NCBI RefSeq assembly: GCF_011090385.1
Contig: NZ_SEWW01000002.1
Location: forward strand, 113,825 to 177,824
Origin: Aquirufa beregesia
GTDB lineage: Bacteria; Bacteroidota; Bacteroidia; Cytophagales; Spirosomataceae
Length of the DNA stretch: 64,000 bases
Direction of reading: 5' to 3'
Each line of letters begins with the position of its first letter. Position 1 is the stretch's first letter. The notes beneath the pieces are model-generated. The model saw nothing but the letters and a program-made list of their open reading frames with translations, ran no database searches and was not told the origin of the DNA. Below, one piece after another: positions 1 through 8,410 of this stretch. The position numbers and the translations under genes were made by a program.

Positions 1-157
1 CCATTTTGATTAGCTCATGTTGACTTTGTACGCGGCCCCCCCATACGATATCAGGAGCCACCAAGCCTGCGATGACTAACAAATGAAACAGAATAGCCAA
101 AAAAATGAATCCTAAAAAGATCCGTACAGCAAGCGTAAATGAGATCCATTTTTTCAT
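1..157 (-). CDS. Small membrane protein, C-terminus cut by window edge
   Basis: An ATG at 157 opens a minus-strand frame that stays open for 52 codons to the window edge, so only the N-terminus is visible. It begins MKKWISFTLAVRIF and has one strongly hydrophobic stretch (about residues 10-34), followed by a short polar region containing DIVWGGRV. The start lies 18 bases past the stop of the upstream GH43 gene on the same strand, so the two are probably co-transcribed. A run of seven C bases (36-42) sits inside the gene, but the frame reads through it sensibly. I believe similar small multi-pass proteins of unknown function occur in other Bacteroidota, but no function can be assigned. Confidence 0.6.
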   Translation of the reverse strand, partial: MKKWISFTLAVRIFLGFIFLAILFHLLVIAGLVAPDIVWGGRVQSQHELIKM

Positions 158-175
158 ATCTTGATATCTTTAATA

Positions 176-1144
176 TCAGTTGATTTTTTGTGCCTTCACT
201 CCTTCAAAACTAAGTTTTACAGGTAAAATATCCCCTTTATCATCAAAATACATCGGTTCCATGCAAGTTACACGGTGATTTCTATCCGTTTCATCCAAGG
301 GTCTTCGGTGATACACCATATACCACTGATCTGTATTAGGTACTTGAATGACGGAATGATGCCCGGCACCCGTGGCTACCTGTGGGTCTTGTTTTAAGAT
401 TTTTTCTTTTCTTTCAAATGGGCCAAAAGGACTATCCGCTACAGCATAGGCTACCGAATAGTTAGGGCCTGTCCAGCCACCTTCACTCCACATGAAATAG
501 TATTTATTATTTCGGATAAACATGAATGGCCCTTCCACATATCCGCTTGGAGTAATTTCTTTAAACATTTTCCCATCTTCAAAAGGGATGATGGATTTGA
601 AATCTGGGCTTAATCGGGCTATGTTGCAATGCTTCCATCCGCCATAAATGAGGTAGTATTGTCCGTCCTTATCTTTAAATACAAATTGGTCGATAGGTTG
701 GGCCCCATGATGAAATTGACTGATCAAAGGTTTTCCAATTAAATCCTTGAATGGTCCTTGGGGCTTTTTGGCGACAGCTACTCCAATCCCTCCCGTTTCC
801 TGATTATTCTGGATGTCGTTGGCTCCAAAAAACAAATAATATTTTTTGTCTTTTTGTACAATCGCAGGCGCCCACATGGCTTTTTTCGCCCATTTGATAG
901 CAGATGTATCTACGATTGTTGCATGCTTTTTCCAATGAACCAGGTCTTTGGAAGAAAAGGCATCGAAGAATACCTGCTTTTGATATACATCCGAATAAGT
1001 GGGGTATATCCAATATTGCTTATTGAAAATGATGGCTTCTGGATCCGCATACCAGCCAGGGAAGATGGGATTTCCTGATGTTTTTTGTTGGGCCTGAACC
1101 GGATGAAAAAGAATTAAAAATATCGAATAGTATAGTAGTTTCAT
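176..1144 (-). CDS. Secreted GH43-type glycoside hydrolase
   Basis: This 322-residue protein has the layout of a family 43 five-bladed beta-propeller glycosidase (arabinofuranosidase/xylosidase type). A signal peptide covers about residues 1-18 and ends VQAQQ. The three expected carboxylates are visible: the base Asp34 in GWYADPE, the pKa-modulating Asp152 in QPIDQFVF, and the acid Glu204 in YVEGPF. The ATG at 1144 is preferred to an upstream TTG at 1171, because it places a normal signal peptide at the N-terminus. It probably acts on arabinose- or xylose-containing glycans in the periplasm or outside the cell. It is transcribed divergently from the YeiH-type exporter. The family is confident; the exact substrate is unknown. 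Confidence 0.88.
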   Translation of the reverse strand: MKLLYYSIFLILFHPVQAQQKTSGNPIFPGWYADPEAIIFNKQYWIYPTYSDVYQKQVFFDAFSSKDLVHWKKHATIVDTSAIKWAKKAMWAPAIVQKDKKYYLFFGANDIQNNQETGGIGVAVAKKPQGPFKDLIGKPLISQFHHGAQPIDQFVFKDKDGQYYLIYGGWKHCNIARLSPDFKSIIPFEDGKMFKEITPSGYVEGPFMFIRNNKYYFMWSEGGWTGPNYSVAYAVADSPFGPFERKEKILKQDPQVATGAGHHSVIQVPNTDQWYMVYHRRPLDETDRNHRVTCMEPMYFDDKGDILPVKLSFEGVKAQKIN

Positions 1145-1214
1145 AGAGTTTTTAATAACTTGTCTGGGCAAAGTTAAAATACTCTTTTAATTTACCTAAA
1201 CTTATCATTCAACT

Positions 1215-2474
1215 ATGTCAACTAGTAAATCTACCTTTAGTTTAACAGAAGACTGGACCGTCGTGGTCTTTGGATTCTTAATTATTGCCTTAGCCCTTTT
1301 TGGAATAAAAATTCCTAGCCCCACATTTGCTTGGGAAAACTCAAGTGAATTGCTTGAAAAGGTAGTGAGTACTTCCAATTTATGGAACGTTACTAAATTA
1401 TTTTTATGGGTCTATGCCATCGCTATATTGGCCACCAAAACCTTAGGAAAGGATGTAATAGCCACTGCCAAAGGATTTCCTATTGTATTTATTTTAACAA
1501 CTTTGGCTCTCATCTTAGCTGGGAATTCATTCCTAAAAAATTGGAATTTAGAAGCGGTTATTTTTAGCTTATCCATTGGTTTAATGATCAGTAATTTTTC
1601 AAACATTCCTGATTGGTTAAGAGAGTCTCTATCAACGGAATTATTTGTTAAAATTGGATTGGTCTTATTAGGAACTAGTATCATTTTTGGAGATATTTTA
1701 AAGGCCGGATCATTGGGATTAATTCAAGCTCTTTTGGTGGTAGTTTCTGTGTGGTATTTTGCATTTTGGGTTTCTAAAAAAATGGGAATTGACGAGGAAA
1801 TGGCCATTATTATCTCAAGTGCTGTTTCTATTTGTGGTGTTTCAGCCGCCATTGCTACAGCTGGTGCTATCAAAGGAGACTCCAAGAAACTTTCTTATGT
1901 TATTTCCATCGTTCTTATTACAGCCATTCCCATGATTATTTTTATGCCCATCATCGCGAAAGCTTTGGGATTGTCAGAAGCGGTAACGGGTGCTTGGTTA
2001 GGAGGAACCATCGATACCACAGGGGCGGTTATTGCTTCAGGTTCATTGATTGGAGAAGAGGCTTTGAAAATTAGTACCATTGTTAAATTTTCACAGAATG
2101 TTCTTTTAGGTTTAGCGGCATTCGGAATTTCGATCTATTGGACTTATACCAATAATCAGTCGGAAGTAGTTAAAGAATCTAAGCCAAGCTTAGGCATCAT
2201 TTGGGAGCGTTTCCCTAAATTTGTGATTGGTTTTGTGGCAGCTTCTTTGTTATTTTCCTTTGTCATTTCTGGAGATATTATTTCAGAAGTAAAAGGTGGT
2301 TTGAAATCCCTTCAGGGACTGTGGTTTGCTTTAGCATTTACGAGCATTGGTTTAGAAACAAAGTTTGCAGATTTGTTTAGTAGCGAAGGCAAAAAACCTT
2401 TATATGCCTTCTTAATCGCCCAAGGATTTAATGTTGTTGTAACCTTGGGAATTGCTTATTTCCTGTTTAAATAA
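1215..2474 (+). CDS. YeiH-family (UPF0324) putative sulfate exporter
   Basis: A 419-residue integral membrane protein with about ten or eleven hydrophobic segments, matching the YeiH/UPF0324 family. The conserved core is recognisable: small-residue-rich stretches such as SAVSICGVSAAIATAGAIKG (about residues 200-219), then the glycine-rich GAWLGGTIDTTGAVIASG. Family members are annotated as putative sulfate exporters, mostly from genetic context, so the substrate is not established. It is a stand-alone gene divergent from the GH43 gene, with about 70 bases between the two starts, which must hold both promoters. The ATG start is the first in frame and fits the family length. Confidence 0.85.
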   Translation: MSTSKSTFSLTEDWTVVVFGFLIIALALFGIKIPSPTFAWENSSELLEKVVSTSNLWNVTKLFLWVYAIAILATKTLGKDVIATAKGFPIVFILTTLALILAGNSFLKNWNLEAVIFSLSIGLMISNFSNIPDWLRESLSTELFVKIGLVLLGTSIIFGDILKAGSLGLIQALLVVVSVWYFAFWVSKKMGIDEEMAIIISSAVSICGVSAAIATAGAIKGDSKKLSYVISIVLITAIPMIIFMPIIAKALGLSEAVTGAWLGGTIDTTGAVIASGSLIGEEALKISTIVKFSQNVLLGLAAFGISIYWTYTNNQSEVVKESKPSLGIIWERFPKFVIGFVAASLLFSFVISGDIISEVKGGLKSLQGLWFALAFTSIGLETKFADLFSSEGKKPLYAFLIAQGFNVVVTLGIAYFLFK

Positions 2475-2536
2475 AATTGTTGGAACTGTTCAGGAAAGAG
2501 TTGAATTTCTTTGAATTTAATCGTTATTGACAAACT

Positions 2537-2989
2537 ATGAAAATTTTACTTGGCATATGCTTTTTTTGGATTATTTGTTGGAGTTCTAGGGCACAGCAAA
2601 GCAAACCTGTTGAATTACATCAACAAATTGCCCGTTTGGATAGTGCGATGTTTCATGCGTATAATCAGCGAGATATGCCCACTTTTAAACAATTCTTTAC
2701 ATCCGATTTAGAGTGGTTTCAGGATAATGGTGGCCTGCTTCAATATGAAACGGTTATTTCTAATTTTCAAAATATATTTAACCGAGACTATGTATTAACT
2801 CGAAAATTAGTTCCAGGGACTTTAGAGGTTCATCCAATTAAAGATTATGGGGCTATTCATATTGGTCGACATACTTTTTCGCATGTTGAAAATGGGAAAT
2901 TAGAAGTAGGAGAATTTAAGTTTTTAATGATTTGGAAAAATGATCAAGGGCATTGGAAAATATCGAGAGTGGTAAGCTATGATCATTAG
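2537..2989 (+). CDS. Secreted NTF2-like (DUF4440/SnoaL-type) protein
   Basis: A 150-residue protein with an N-terminal signal peptide (hydrophobic to about residue 17, cleavage near SSRAQQ). The rest resembles the NTF2-like cone fold: an early helix with LHQQIARLDSAMFHAYNQRD, then FTSDLEWFQDNGG, and a C-terminal strand pair ending FLMIWKNDQGHWKISRVVSY. That ending is typical of DUF4440/SnoaL-like proteins. These bind small ligands or are orphan enzymes, so no reaction can be assigned. The gene follows the YeiH-type gene on the same strand after 62 bases and could be read through from it. Confidence 0.75.
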   Translation: MKILLGICFFWIICWSSRAQQSKPVELHQQIARLDSAMFHAYNQRDMPTFKQFFTSDLEWFQDNGGLLQYETVISNFQNIFNRDYVLTRKLVPGTLEVHPIKDYGAIHIGRHTFSHVENGKLEVGEFKFLMIWKNDQGHWKISRVVSYDH

Positions 2990-3111
2990 GTAAAATTTTG
3001 CCAAAGCTTCTCATTGAGATATAAATGGGTATTTTTCAAAAAAATGCCCAGTAATTGATGCAAGCCTTGGCTTCCTGATTAATGGAAAATCCTAAACAAA
3101 TAAGTTACCAC

Positions 3112-3840
3112 ATGAAAAGATCAGAATTTATTCAATCAACGGCATTATGGACAGCAGGCTCTGTAAGCTCTATTCATGCCATGGCATTTAATCAAAATCT
3201 GGTCAGCAATGACATGGATAAATTAGTGGATGCACAAGGGAATTATATCCTTCAAAACCTTCCTTATCAAGAAAGTTTTTTAGAGCCCTATATGGATGCT
3301 GAAACGGTTCATTTGCATTATACGTTTCATCATGGAGGCGCGGTTAAAGGTGCCAACAAAGACCTTCAAATGATTAAAAAGGCCCTGGATGAAAATAATT
3401 TAGAGACCGTTGATTTCTGGACTAAAAAGCTAACCCTGCATTTTTCTTCTCATATTTTGCATTCTATTTTTTGGACTAATCTGACCAATAAAAAGCTAAG
3501 TCCTACGGGAGATTTATTGAACAGAATCGAGAAATCATTTGGTAGTTTAGATCGTATGTTAGCTCTTTTAGCAGAAACTTCAAAAAATTTGGATGGAAAT
3601 GGCTGGGGAATATTGGCCTACCAACCTTATTCAAACTCTCTAGTTGTTTTGCAATGCGAAAATCACGAAAAGTTGACACAGTGGGGTTGCATTCCTTTAT
3701 TGGTGATTGATGTTTGGGAGCATGCCTATTATTTGAAATATAAAAACAAGCGAGCAGATTTTGTGGATACCATGTTCCAAATCATTAATTGGGATAATGT
3801 AGCCCAGCGTTTAAGTAATGCTTTGAAGTTAACTCAATAA
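3112..3840 (+). CDS. Exported Fe/Mn superoxide dismutase-like protein
   Basis: About 242 residues from the ATG at 3112, which opens a signal-like sequence (MKRSEFIQSTALW...). An upstream in-frame ATG at 3082 would add ten polar residues and is less likely. The four metal ligands of Fe/Mn SOD align by eye: His69 (LHYTFHH), His117 (ILHSIFW), and Asp200 and His204 in DVWEHAYYL. The outer-sphere residues differ, however. Tyr34 of classical SODs aligns with Ala77, and neither glutamine position (SOD Gln69 or Gln143/146) holds Gln. The fold is confident, but dismutase activity should not be assumed. It lacks a clear twin-arginine motif, so Sec export is more likely than Tat. Confidence 0.85.
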   Translation: MKRSEFIQSTALWTAGSVSSIHAMAFNQNLVSNDMDKLVDAQGNYILQNLPYQESFLEPYMDAETVHLHYTFHHGGAVKGANKDLQMIKKALDENNLETVDFWTKKLTLHFSSHILHSIFWTNLTNKKLSPTGDLLNRIEKSFGSLDRMLALLAETSKNLDGNGWGILAYQPYSNSLVVLQCENHEKLTQWGCIPLLVIDVWEHAYYLKYKNKRADFVDTMFQIINWDNVAQRLSNALKLTQ

Positions 3841-3952
3841 GGATTCGAATGAATGTCAAAAGAGAGAATTTTGATTTAGTATTCTTTGTTTCCTTAAATT
3901 TTAATAAATAGCGTTTGAAATAATCCCATTATTTTTATAAATCTTAAAATCA

Positions 3953-4954
3953 ATGATGAAATTCTCCAAGCCTTTCTTTTTAATTTTTGCTCTTTTTCTC
4001 ATTTTCATTTCAAGAATAGAGTCCACTTATGCCCTCTCTAAACCTGTAGCTAAATCCAAAGTGATTCGTACGCTGATTGTTGATGGACAAAATAACCATG
4101 ATCAATGGCCGAAAATCACGTTTATGATGAAGGATTTTTTAGAGCAATCTGGCAAATTTAAAGTGGATGTACAAAGGTCTCATTTCACTTGGAATGCGGC
4201 AGATTTGATTCCCAAATATATGTTGCCAGGTCTCGAAAATACCGTTTCATTGCCCAAACCCAAGGCCGATTCTAGTTTTCATCCCAAATTCTCAGACTAT
4301 GATTTAGTGATATGTAATTTTGGTTGGAATGCCGCTCCTTGGCCAGCAGAAACTCAAGTTGATTTTGAGAAATTCATGAAAAAAGGGGGAGGTCTAGTAG
4401 TTATTCATGCCGCTGATAATTCCTTTCCTCAATGGCCCGCATACAATGAAATGATTGGTTTAGGAGGATGGGGCGATCGGACAGAGAAGGATGGACCTTA
4501 TGTCTATTATGATTTGGAAGGGAAATTGGTCAAAGATACACAGGCAGGAAGAGCGGGTTCGCATGGACCGCAAAAGGAATATCAAATTACCCTTCGTAAC
4601 GCCAATCACCCGATCACGAAAGACATGCCTTTAACTTGGATGCACAGCCAAGATGAAATGTATGATCGCTTACGTGGCCCAGCAGTCAATATGGAAATTT
4701 TAGGTACTGCTTTTTCTGCGAAAGAAAATAGAGGGACGGGTCGACATGAACCTATGTTGATTGTGACCCAATTTGGTAAAGGAAGGGTATTTCATACACC
4801 CATGGGCCATGCTGATTATTCGGTTTCTTGCGTAGGTTTTATCACTACTTTATTAAGAGGAGCGCAATGGGCTGCTACAGGGAAAGTTGATATCCCAATT
4901 CCAGCCGATTTTCCCAAAGCGGATGTTTCTTCTAAACGTGAATACACGAAATAA
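3953..4954 (+). CDS. Secreted ThuA-domain protein
   Basis: A 333-residue protein with a signal peptide (to about residue 28, IESTYALS) and a ThuA-like domain of the glutamine-amidotransferase-like superfamily. Family landmarks are an early strand ending in LIVDGQNNHDQWP, the segment LVICNFGWNAAPWP, GGGLVVIHAADNSFPQWPAY, and the C-terminal FGKGRVFHTPMGHADYS. ThuA proteins are found with trehalose and other sugar loci, but their reaction is unclear. The esterase-like gene starts 7 bases after the stop, so the two form an operon, suggesting a joint role on an extracellular carbohydrate. A second ATG at 3956 could equally be the start. Confidence 0.85.
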   Translation: MMKFSKPFFLIFALFLIFISRIESTYALSKPVAKSKVIRTLIVDGQNNHDQWPKITFMMKDFLEQSGKFKVDVQRSHFTWNAADLIPKYMLPGLENTVSLPKPKADSSFHPKFSDYDLVICNFGWNAAPWPAETQVDFEKFMKKGGGLVVIHAADNSFPQWPAYNEMIGLGGWGDRTEKDGPYVYYDLEGKLVKDTQAGRAGSHGPQKEYQITLRNANHPITKDMPLTWMHSQDEMYDRLRGPAVNMEILGTAFSAKENRGTGRHEPMLIVTQFGKGRVFHTPMGHADYSVSCVGFITTLLRGAQWAATGKVDIPIPADFPKADVSSKREYTK

Positions 4955-4961
4955 GCATTCA

Positions 4962-5840
4962 ATGAAGCGAGTTCATTTCCTTTGCTTTTTGCTTTCTCTG
5001 AATATCAGTTTTGCCTATTCACAAGAAAGGTTTTCTCTTTATTCAGACAAAGCTCCAGGCTCAGAGTCTTGGGATTGGAAAGAGGCAGAAAGTAGCTCCA
5101 ATGGTTTTAATACTCGATTGGTGTATAATGTGGTGGAGCCCAGTATTACAGCGTATTTCCCAGAGAAATCCAAAGCTAATGGGACATCCGTCATTGTAGC
5201 TCCAGGTGGAGCTTTTCATATATTATCCATCGATAGCGAAGGTATTGAGGTAGCTAAATGGTTGAATCAACGGGGAATTACAGCTTTTGTGTTAAAATAC
5301 CGGGTTGTTCATATGTTAAGCAATGATCCAGTAAAAGAACTAAGTGCTAAGATGCAAGATTTTAACAAATTGGATGCAATCAATGCTCCTGTAGTGGAAT
5401 TAGCCACCAAAGACGGATTAATGGCTATGGAATATGTTCGGCAACATGCCCCAACTTGGGGCTTGAATCCTCAAAAGATCGGATTTATGGGCTTTTCTGC
5501 GGGAGGCACGTTAACCATGTCGGTGTTACAAACAGCCACAGAAGCGAATCGTCCTAATTTTGTTGCCCCCATTTATTTATATAAAAAGGCCGTGTTAGGC
5601 ACTCAAATTCCCAGTACTCGAATCCCCATTTTTATTGCAGCAGCCAGTGACGATAATCTAGGATTAGCGCCACATTCTGTCGAATTGTATTTGGAATGGC
5701 TGAAGGCTAAACAGCCTGCTGAATTGCACATGTATACAAAAGGGGGGCATGGTTTTGGTATGCGAAAAATGAATACACCTTCTGATCATTGGACGGTGGA
5801 TTTCGAGCATTGGTTGCGTTTCCACCAATATATTCCTTAA
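4962..5840 (+). CDS. Secreted alpha/beta-hydrolase, carbohydrate-esterase-like
   Basis: A 292-residue hydrolase with a signal peptide (residues 1-20, ending SFAYSQ). The ATG at 4962 is chosen because an upstream ATG at 4887 would overlap the ThuA gene and hide the signal peptide. Catalytic features of the alpha/beta-hydrolase fold are clear: an oxyanion segment VAPGGAFH, the nucleophile elbow GFSAGG with Ser179, an Asp in AAASDDN (230/231), and His263 in GGHGFGM. The sequence resembles acetyl-xylan-esterase-like and endo-xylanase-associated esterases. It follows the ThuA gene by 7 bases. Its stop codon overlaps the tail of the convergent LacI gene by 3 bases. Confidence 0.85.
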   Translation: MKRVHFLCFLLSLNISFAYSQERFSLYSDKAPGSESWDWKEAESSSNGFNTRLVYNVVEPSITAYFPEKSKANGTSVIVAPGGAFHILSIDSEGIEVAKWLNQRGITAFVLKYRVVHMLSNDPVKELSAKMQDFNKLDAINAPVVELATKDGLMAMEYVRQHAPTWGLNPQKIGFMGFSAGGTLTMSVLQTATEANRPNFVAPIYLYKKAVLGTQIPSTRIPIFIAAASDDNLGLAPHSVELYLEWLKAKQPAELHMYTKGGHGFGMRKMNTPSDHWTVDFEHWLRFHQYIP

Positions 5841-7045
5841 GCCTTTTTCAAAGAAGATTTGCGAATGATGAGTTGCCCTTGGACCAACACATCTTCTTGT
5901 TGACTCACATGTTTCTTTGAAATAACATCAAAAAGTAAAGAAGCGGCTACTTCACCTACTTTTTGAGGGAATAAGTGAAAAACAGTCAAAGCGGGATCTA
6001 CAATCTCAGCTAAATATTCATCGCCAAAACCAACAATCCCTATTTGTTTAGGTATTTCAATGCCAAGCTCTTTGGAATATTGAATGATTTCAACGGCATT
6101 TAAATAATGAATGGCAAAAATGGCGTCAGGTGGCTCGGGTAATTGTTGCCATGCATCCACACTCGCCAAAGCAAACTCTTTACTGAAATCTCCATGAACC
6201 ATGTACTCTGATTTTACAGGCAATCCATGCTTTTCCAAAGCACTAATATATCCTTCTTTTCTTTTTTGACTGATCAATAATTCAGGCGGCCCGGCTAAAA
6301 TAGCAATGCGTTGATATCCTTGTTGGATCAAATGCTCCACTAATTGATAAGCTCCTTCAAAATCCTCTTGTCTGATTTTAGGGGTTTCTACCTCGGTACA
6401 AATTCGATCAAAATGGACCATAGGTAAACCTTTTTCAAATAGATTTTTTATTTGGTTGAAACAGGTTGTTTCTTTGGAATGAGAAATTAAAAGACCATCG
6501 ACATGGCTCGCTAAAAGCCCTTGAATATTGGTAACTTCTGTCTCATAAGATTCGTTGGATTGGCAAATCATGACACGATAACCATGCTCATTCGCAACTT
6601 CCTGAATTCCCGATAAGACACCCGCAAAAAAGGGTCTTTTAATATTAGGGATGACCACCCCAATCGTTTTGGTTTCTCCTCGCTGAAAACCTTTGGCAAA
6701 TAAATTGGGATTATAGTCGAGTTCCAAGGCCAACTTTTGAATGGCGTCTCGGGTCTTTGGACTGATATCCGATTTATTGTTTAAAGCTCTTGAAACAGTA
6801 GCGATGGAAACACCCATGATATTCGCGATGTCCTTGATAGTGGTATGAACCTGTTTTTGTGGACTGGCTTTTTCAGGATGTTCTTGGGTAAAATGATAAT
6901 CACATGTTTTGCAATGAAAACGAACTTTTCCTCGAATCATTCCTGCCTGAATGACGAAAGTTTGAGTGGAGCATTTAGGACAGGTTTCCAATTTTTTGGT
7001 AATAGGTTTAAATGGAACGTATAATATTTCAAAGAATTTCGACAC
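5837..7045 (-). CDS. LacI-family regulator with N-terminal zinc-ribbon extension
   Basis: A 402-residue regulator with three parts. Residues about 20-52 form a four-cysteine zinc ribbon (C22-x2-C25 and C45-x2-C48) like the N-terminal ribbons of some transposases. Residues about 67-120 are the LacI helix-turn-helix (TIKDIANIMGVSIATVSRALN). The remainder is a periplasmic-binding-protein-like ligand domain. The only start that keeps the ribbon is GTG at 7045, directly preceded in frame by TAG; the next ATG (residue 36) would lose half the ribbon. It is divergent from uxuA and exuT, so it probably senses a hexuronate or its breakdown product. An operator-like palindrome lies just before its start. 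A ribbon on a LacI protein is unusual. Confidence 0.9.
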   Translation of the reverse strand: MSKFFEILYVPFKPITKKLETCPKCSTQTFVIQAGMIRGKVRFHCKTCDYHFTQEHPEKASPQKQVHTTIKDIANIMGVSIATVSRALNNKSDISPKTRDAIQKLALELDYNPNLFAKGFQRGETKTIGVVIPNIKRPFFAGVLSGIQEVANEHGYRVMICQSNESYETEVTNIQGLLASHVDGLLISHSKETTCFNQIKNLFEKGLPMVHFDRICTEVETPKIRQEDFEGAYQLVEHLIQQGYQRIAILAGPPELLISQKRKEGYISALEKHGLPVKSEYMVHGDFSKEFALASVDAWQQLPEPPDAIFAIHYLNAVEIIQYSKELGIEIPKQIGIVGFGDEYLAEIVDPALTVFHLFPQKVGEVAASLLFDVISKKHVSQQEDVLVQGQLIIRKSSLKKA

Positions 7046-7048
7046 CTA

Positions 7049-7064
7049 TCGGTAACGTTTACGA
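7049..7064. promoter_or_regulatory. Candidate LacI-family operator
   Basis: The 16 bases TCGGTAACGTTTACGA are an imperfect palindrome: 6 of 8 positions in each half pair around a central CG. This resembles the TGTAAACG/CGTTTACA operators of LacI-family regulators. It sits just before the GTG of the LacI gene and about 150 bases before uxuA, in the shared divergent region. Autoregulation and control of the hexuronate operon are inferred from position. Confidence 0.5.
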
Positions 7065-7133
7065 AGACTTTATTTGAGATAAAACCCCTATATTAAGCTC
7101 AAATTAGGACATTTTCCTGATAAAAGCATATTT

Positions 7134-7141
7134 TATGTTTG
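7134..7141 (+). promoter_or_regulatory. Possible Bacteroidota -7 element for uxuA
   Basis: TATGTTTG matches the Bacteroidota TAnnTTTG consensus and lies about 74 bases before the uxuA ATG. No good TTTG -33 box is seen upstream at the expected spacing, so the call is weak. Confidence 0.35.
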
Positions 7142-7214
7142 AAAAATATATTAACAGGCTATCAGTATAATGATGCTATTATTGACTTTTTACGAGAAAT
7201 AACCTCATAGAATC

Positions 7215-8396
7215 ATGCTACATACCATGCGTTGGTTTGGGCCACATGACCCAGTTTCTTTAATGGATATTCGTCAGGCGGGATGCACAGGTGTAGTTAC
7301 TGCTTTGCATCAAATAGCCGTGGGGGAAATTTGGTCAAAAGAAGCTATTCAAGAACGGATTGATATTATTGAGCAAGGAAATCATCAGTATACACCATTG
7401 CACTGGTCTGTAGTGGAGAGTTTACCTGTACATGAAGCTATCAAAAAAGCTTTACCCGAAAGAGAGCAATACATTGAGAACTATCGAAAATCCTTGAGGA
7501 ATTTGGCAGCTAAAGGAATAAAAACAGTTTGTTATAATTTCATGCCCGTATTGGATTGGTCCAGAACTAAGCTCGATTTCGAGATGCCTGATGGGGCTAA
7601 GGCACTTCGTTTTGTATGGACAGATTTTGCTATTTTTGATTTGTTCATATTGAAAAGGCCAAAGGCCGCATCGGATTATTCAAAAGCAGTTCAAGAGCTT
7701 GCTCAATTGAAATTTGAAGTTATGTCTAATGCCGAAAAAGAAGAATTGCAAAATACCGTTTTATTGGGTTTACCAGGCTCTGAAGAGGCTTTTCATCTAG
7801 AAAATTTTCAAAGCTTATTAGACCAATACCAAGAGATTGGCCCTGATGCTTTACGCGAAAACTTGCATTATTTTATTCAGCAAGTGGCACCTGTAGCTCA
7901 GGAATTGGGAATTAATTTGTGCATTCATCCCGACGACCCTCCATTCCCATTATTGGGATTGCCGAGAGTGGTGAGTACAGAGAGCGACCTAGCCTCTTTG
8001 ATGGAGGCTTCTCCAGTTCGAGCAAATGGCATTACCTTTTGTACAGGTTCATTGGGAGTTAGACCCGACAATAATTTGCCTTCTATGATCCGAAGATTTG
8101 CCGATCGGATTCATTTTGTTCATTTAAGAACGACCAAAAGAGAACAAGAAGATCCTCTGATTTTTCATGAAGCACCGCATTTGGCAGGAGATGTACCCAT
8201 GTTTGAAGTCATTCTGGCCATTCAGGAAGAGGAAATAAGAAGAGGAGGGGAACAAATCCCCATGCGCCCAGATCATGGTCATCAAATGCTAGATGATTTA
8301 CATAAAAAAACCTATCCTGGTTATTCGGCTATTGGTCGTTTGAGAGGCTTAGCAGAAATACGAGGCATGGAATTGGCCATTGCTCGAATGATATAA
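7215..8396 (+). CDS. uxuA: Mannonate dehydratase
   Basis: A 393-residue protein that dehydrates D-mannonate to 2-keto-3-deoxygluconate in the cytoplasmic glucuronate branch. The N-terminus (MRWFGPHDPVSLMDIRQAG) closely follows E. coli UxuA, and the family core is present: LCIHPDDPPFPLLGLPRVVS, FCTGSLGVRPDN, HFVHLR, and PMRPDHGHQMLDD near the C-terminus. The length equals that of the family. It is the first gene of a three-gene operon: the SDR starts 15 bases later, then the hexuronate transporter. The pathway is probably controlled by the divergent LacI regulator. No uxaC, kdgK or kdgA homologue is present in this window. Confidence 0.95.
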   Translation: MLHTMRWFGPHDPVSLMDIRQAGCTGVVTALHQIAVGEIWSKEAIQERIDIIEQGNHQYTPLHWSVVESLPVHEAIKKALPEREQYIENYRKSLRNLAAKGIKTVCYNFMPVLDWSRTKLDFEMPDGAKALRFVWTDFAIFDLFILKRPKAASDYSKAVQELAQLKFEVMSNAEKEELQNTVLLGLPGSEEAFHLENFQSLLDQYQEIGPDALRENLHYFIQQVAPVAQELGINLCIHPDDPPFPLLGLPRVVSTESDLASLMEASPVRANGITFCTGSLGVRPDNNLPSMIRRFADRIHFVHLRTTKREQEDPLIFHEAPHLAGDVPMFEVILAIQEEEIRRGGEQIPMRPDHGHQMLDDLHKKTYPGYSAIGRLRGLAEIRGMELAIARMI

Positions 8397-8410
8397 CGAA
8401 TTAATAGAAG

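Noticed and set aside
36-42. Run of seven C bases that looked like a frameshift in the membrane protein gene
   Set aside because: Recounting the bases shows the minus-strand frame reads smoothly through it (DIVWGGRV), so the gene is intact as far as it can be seen.
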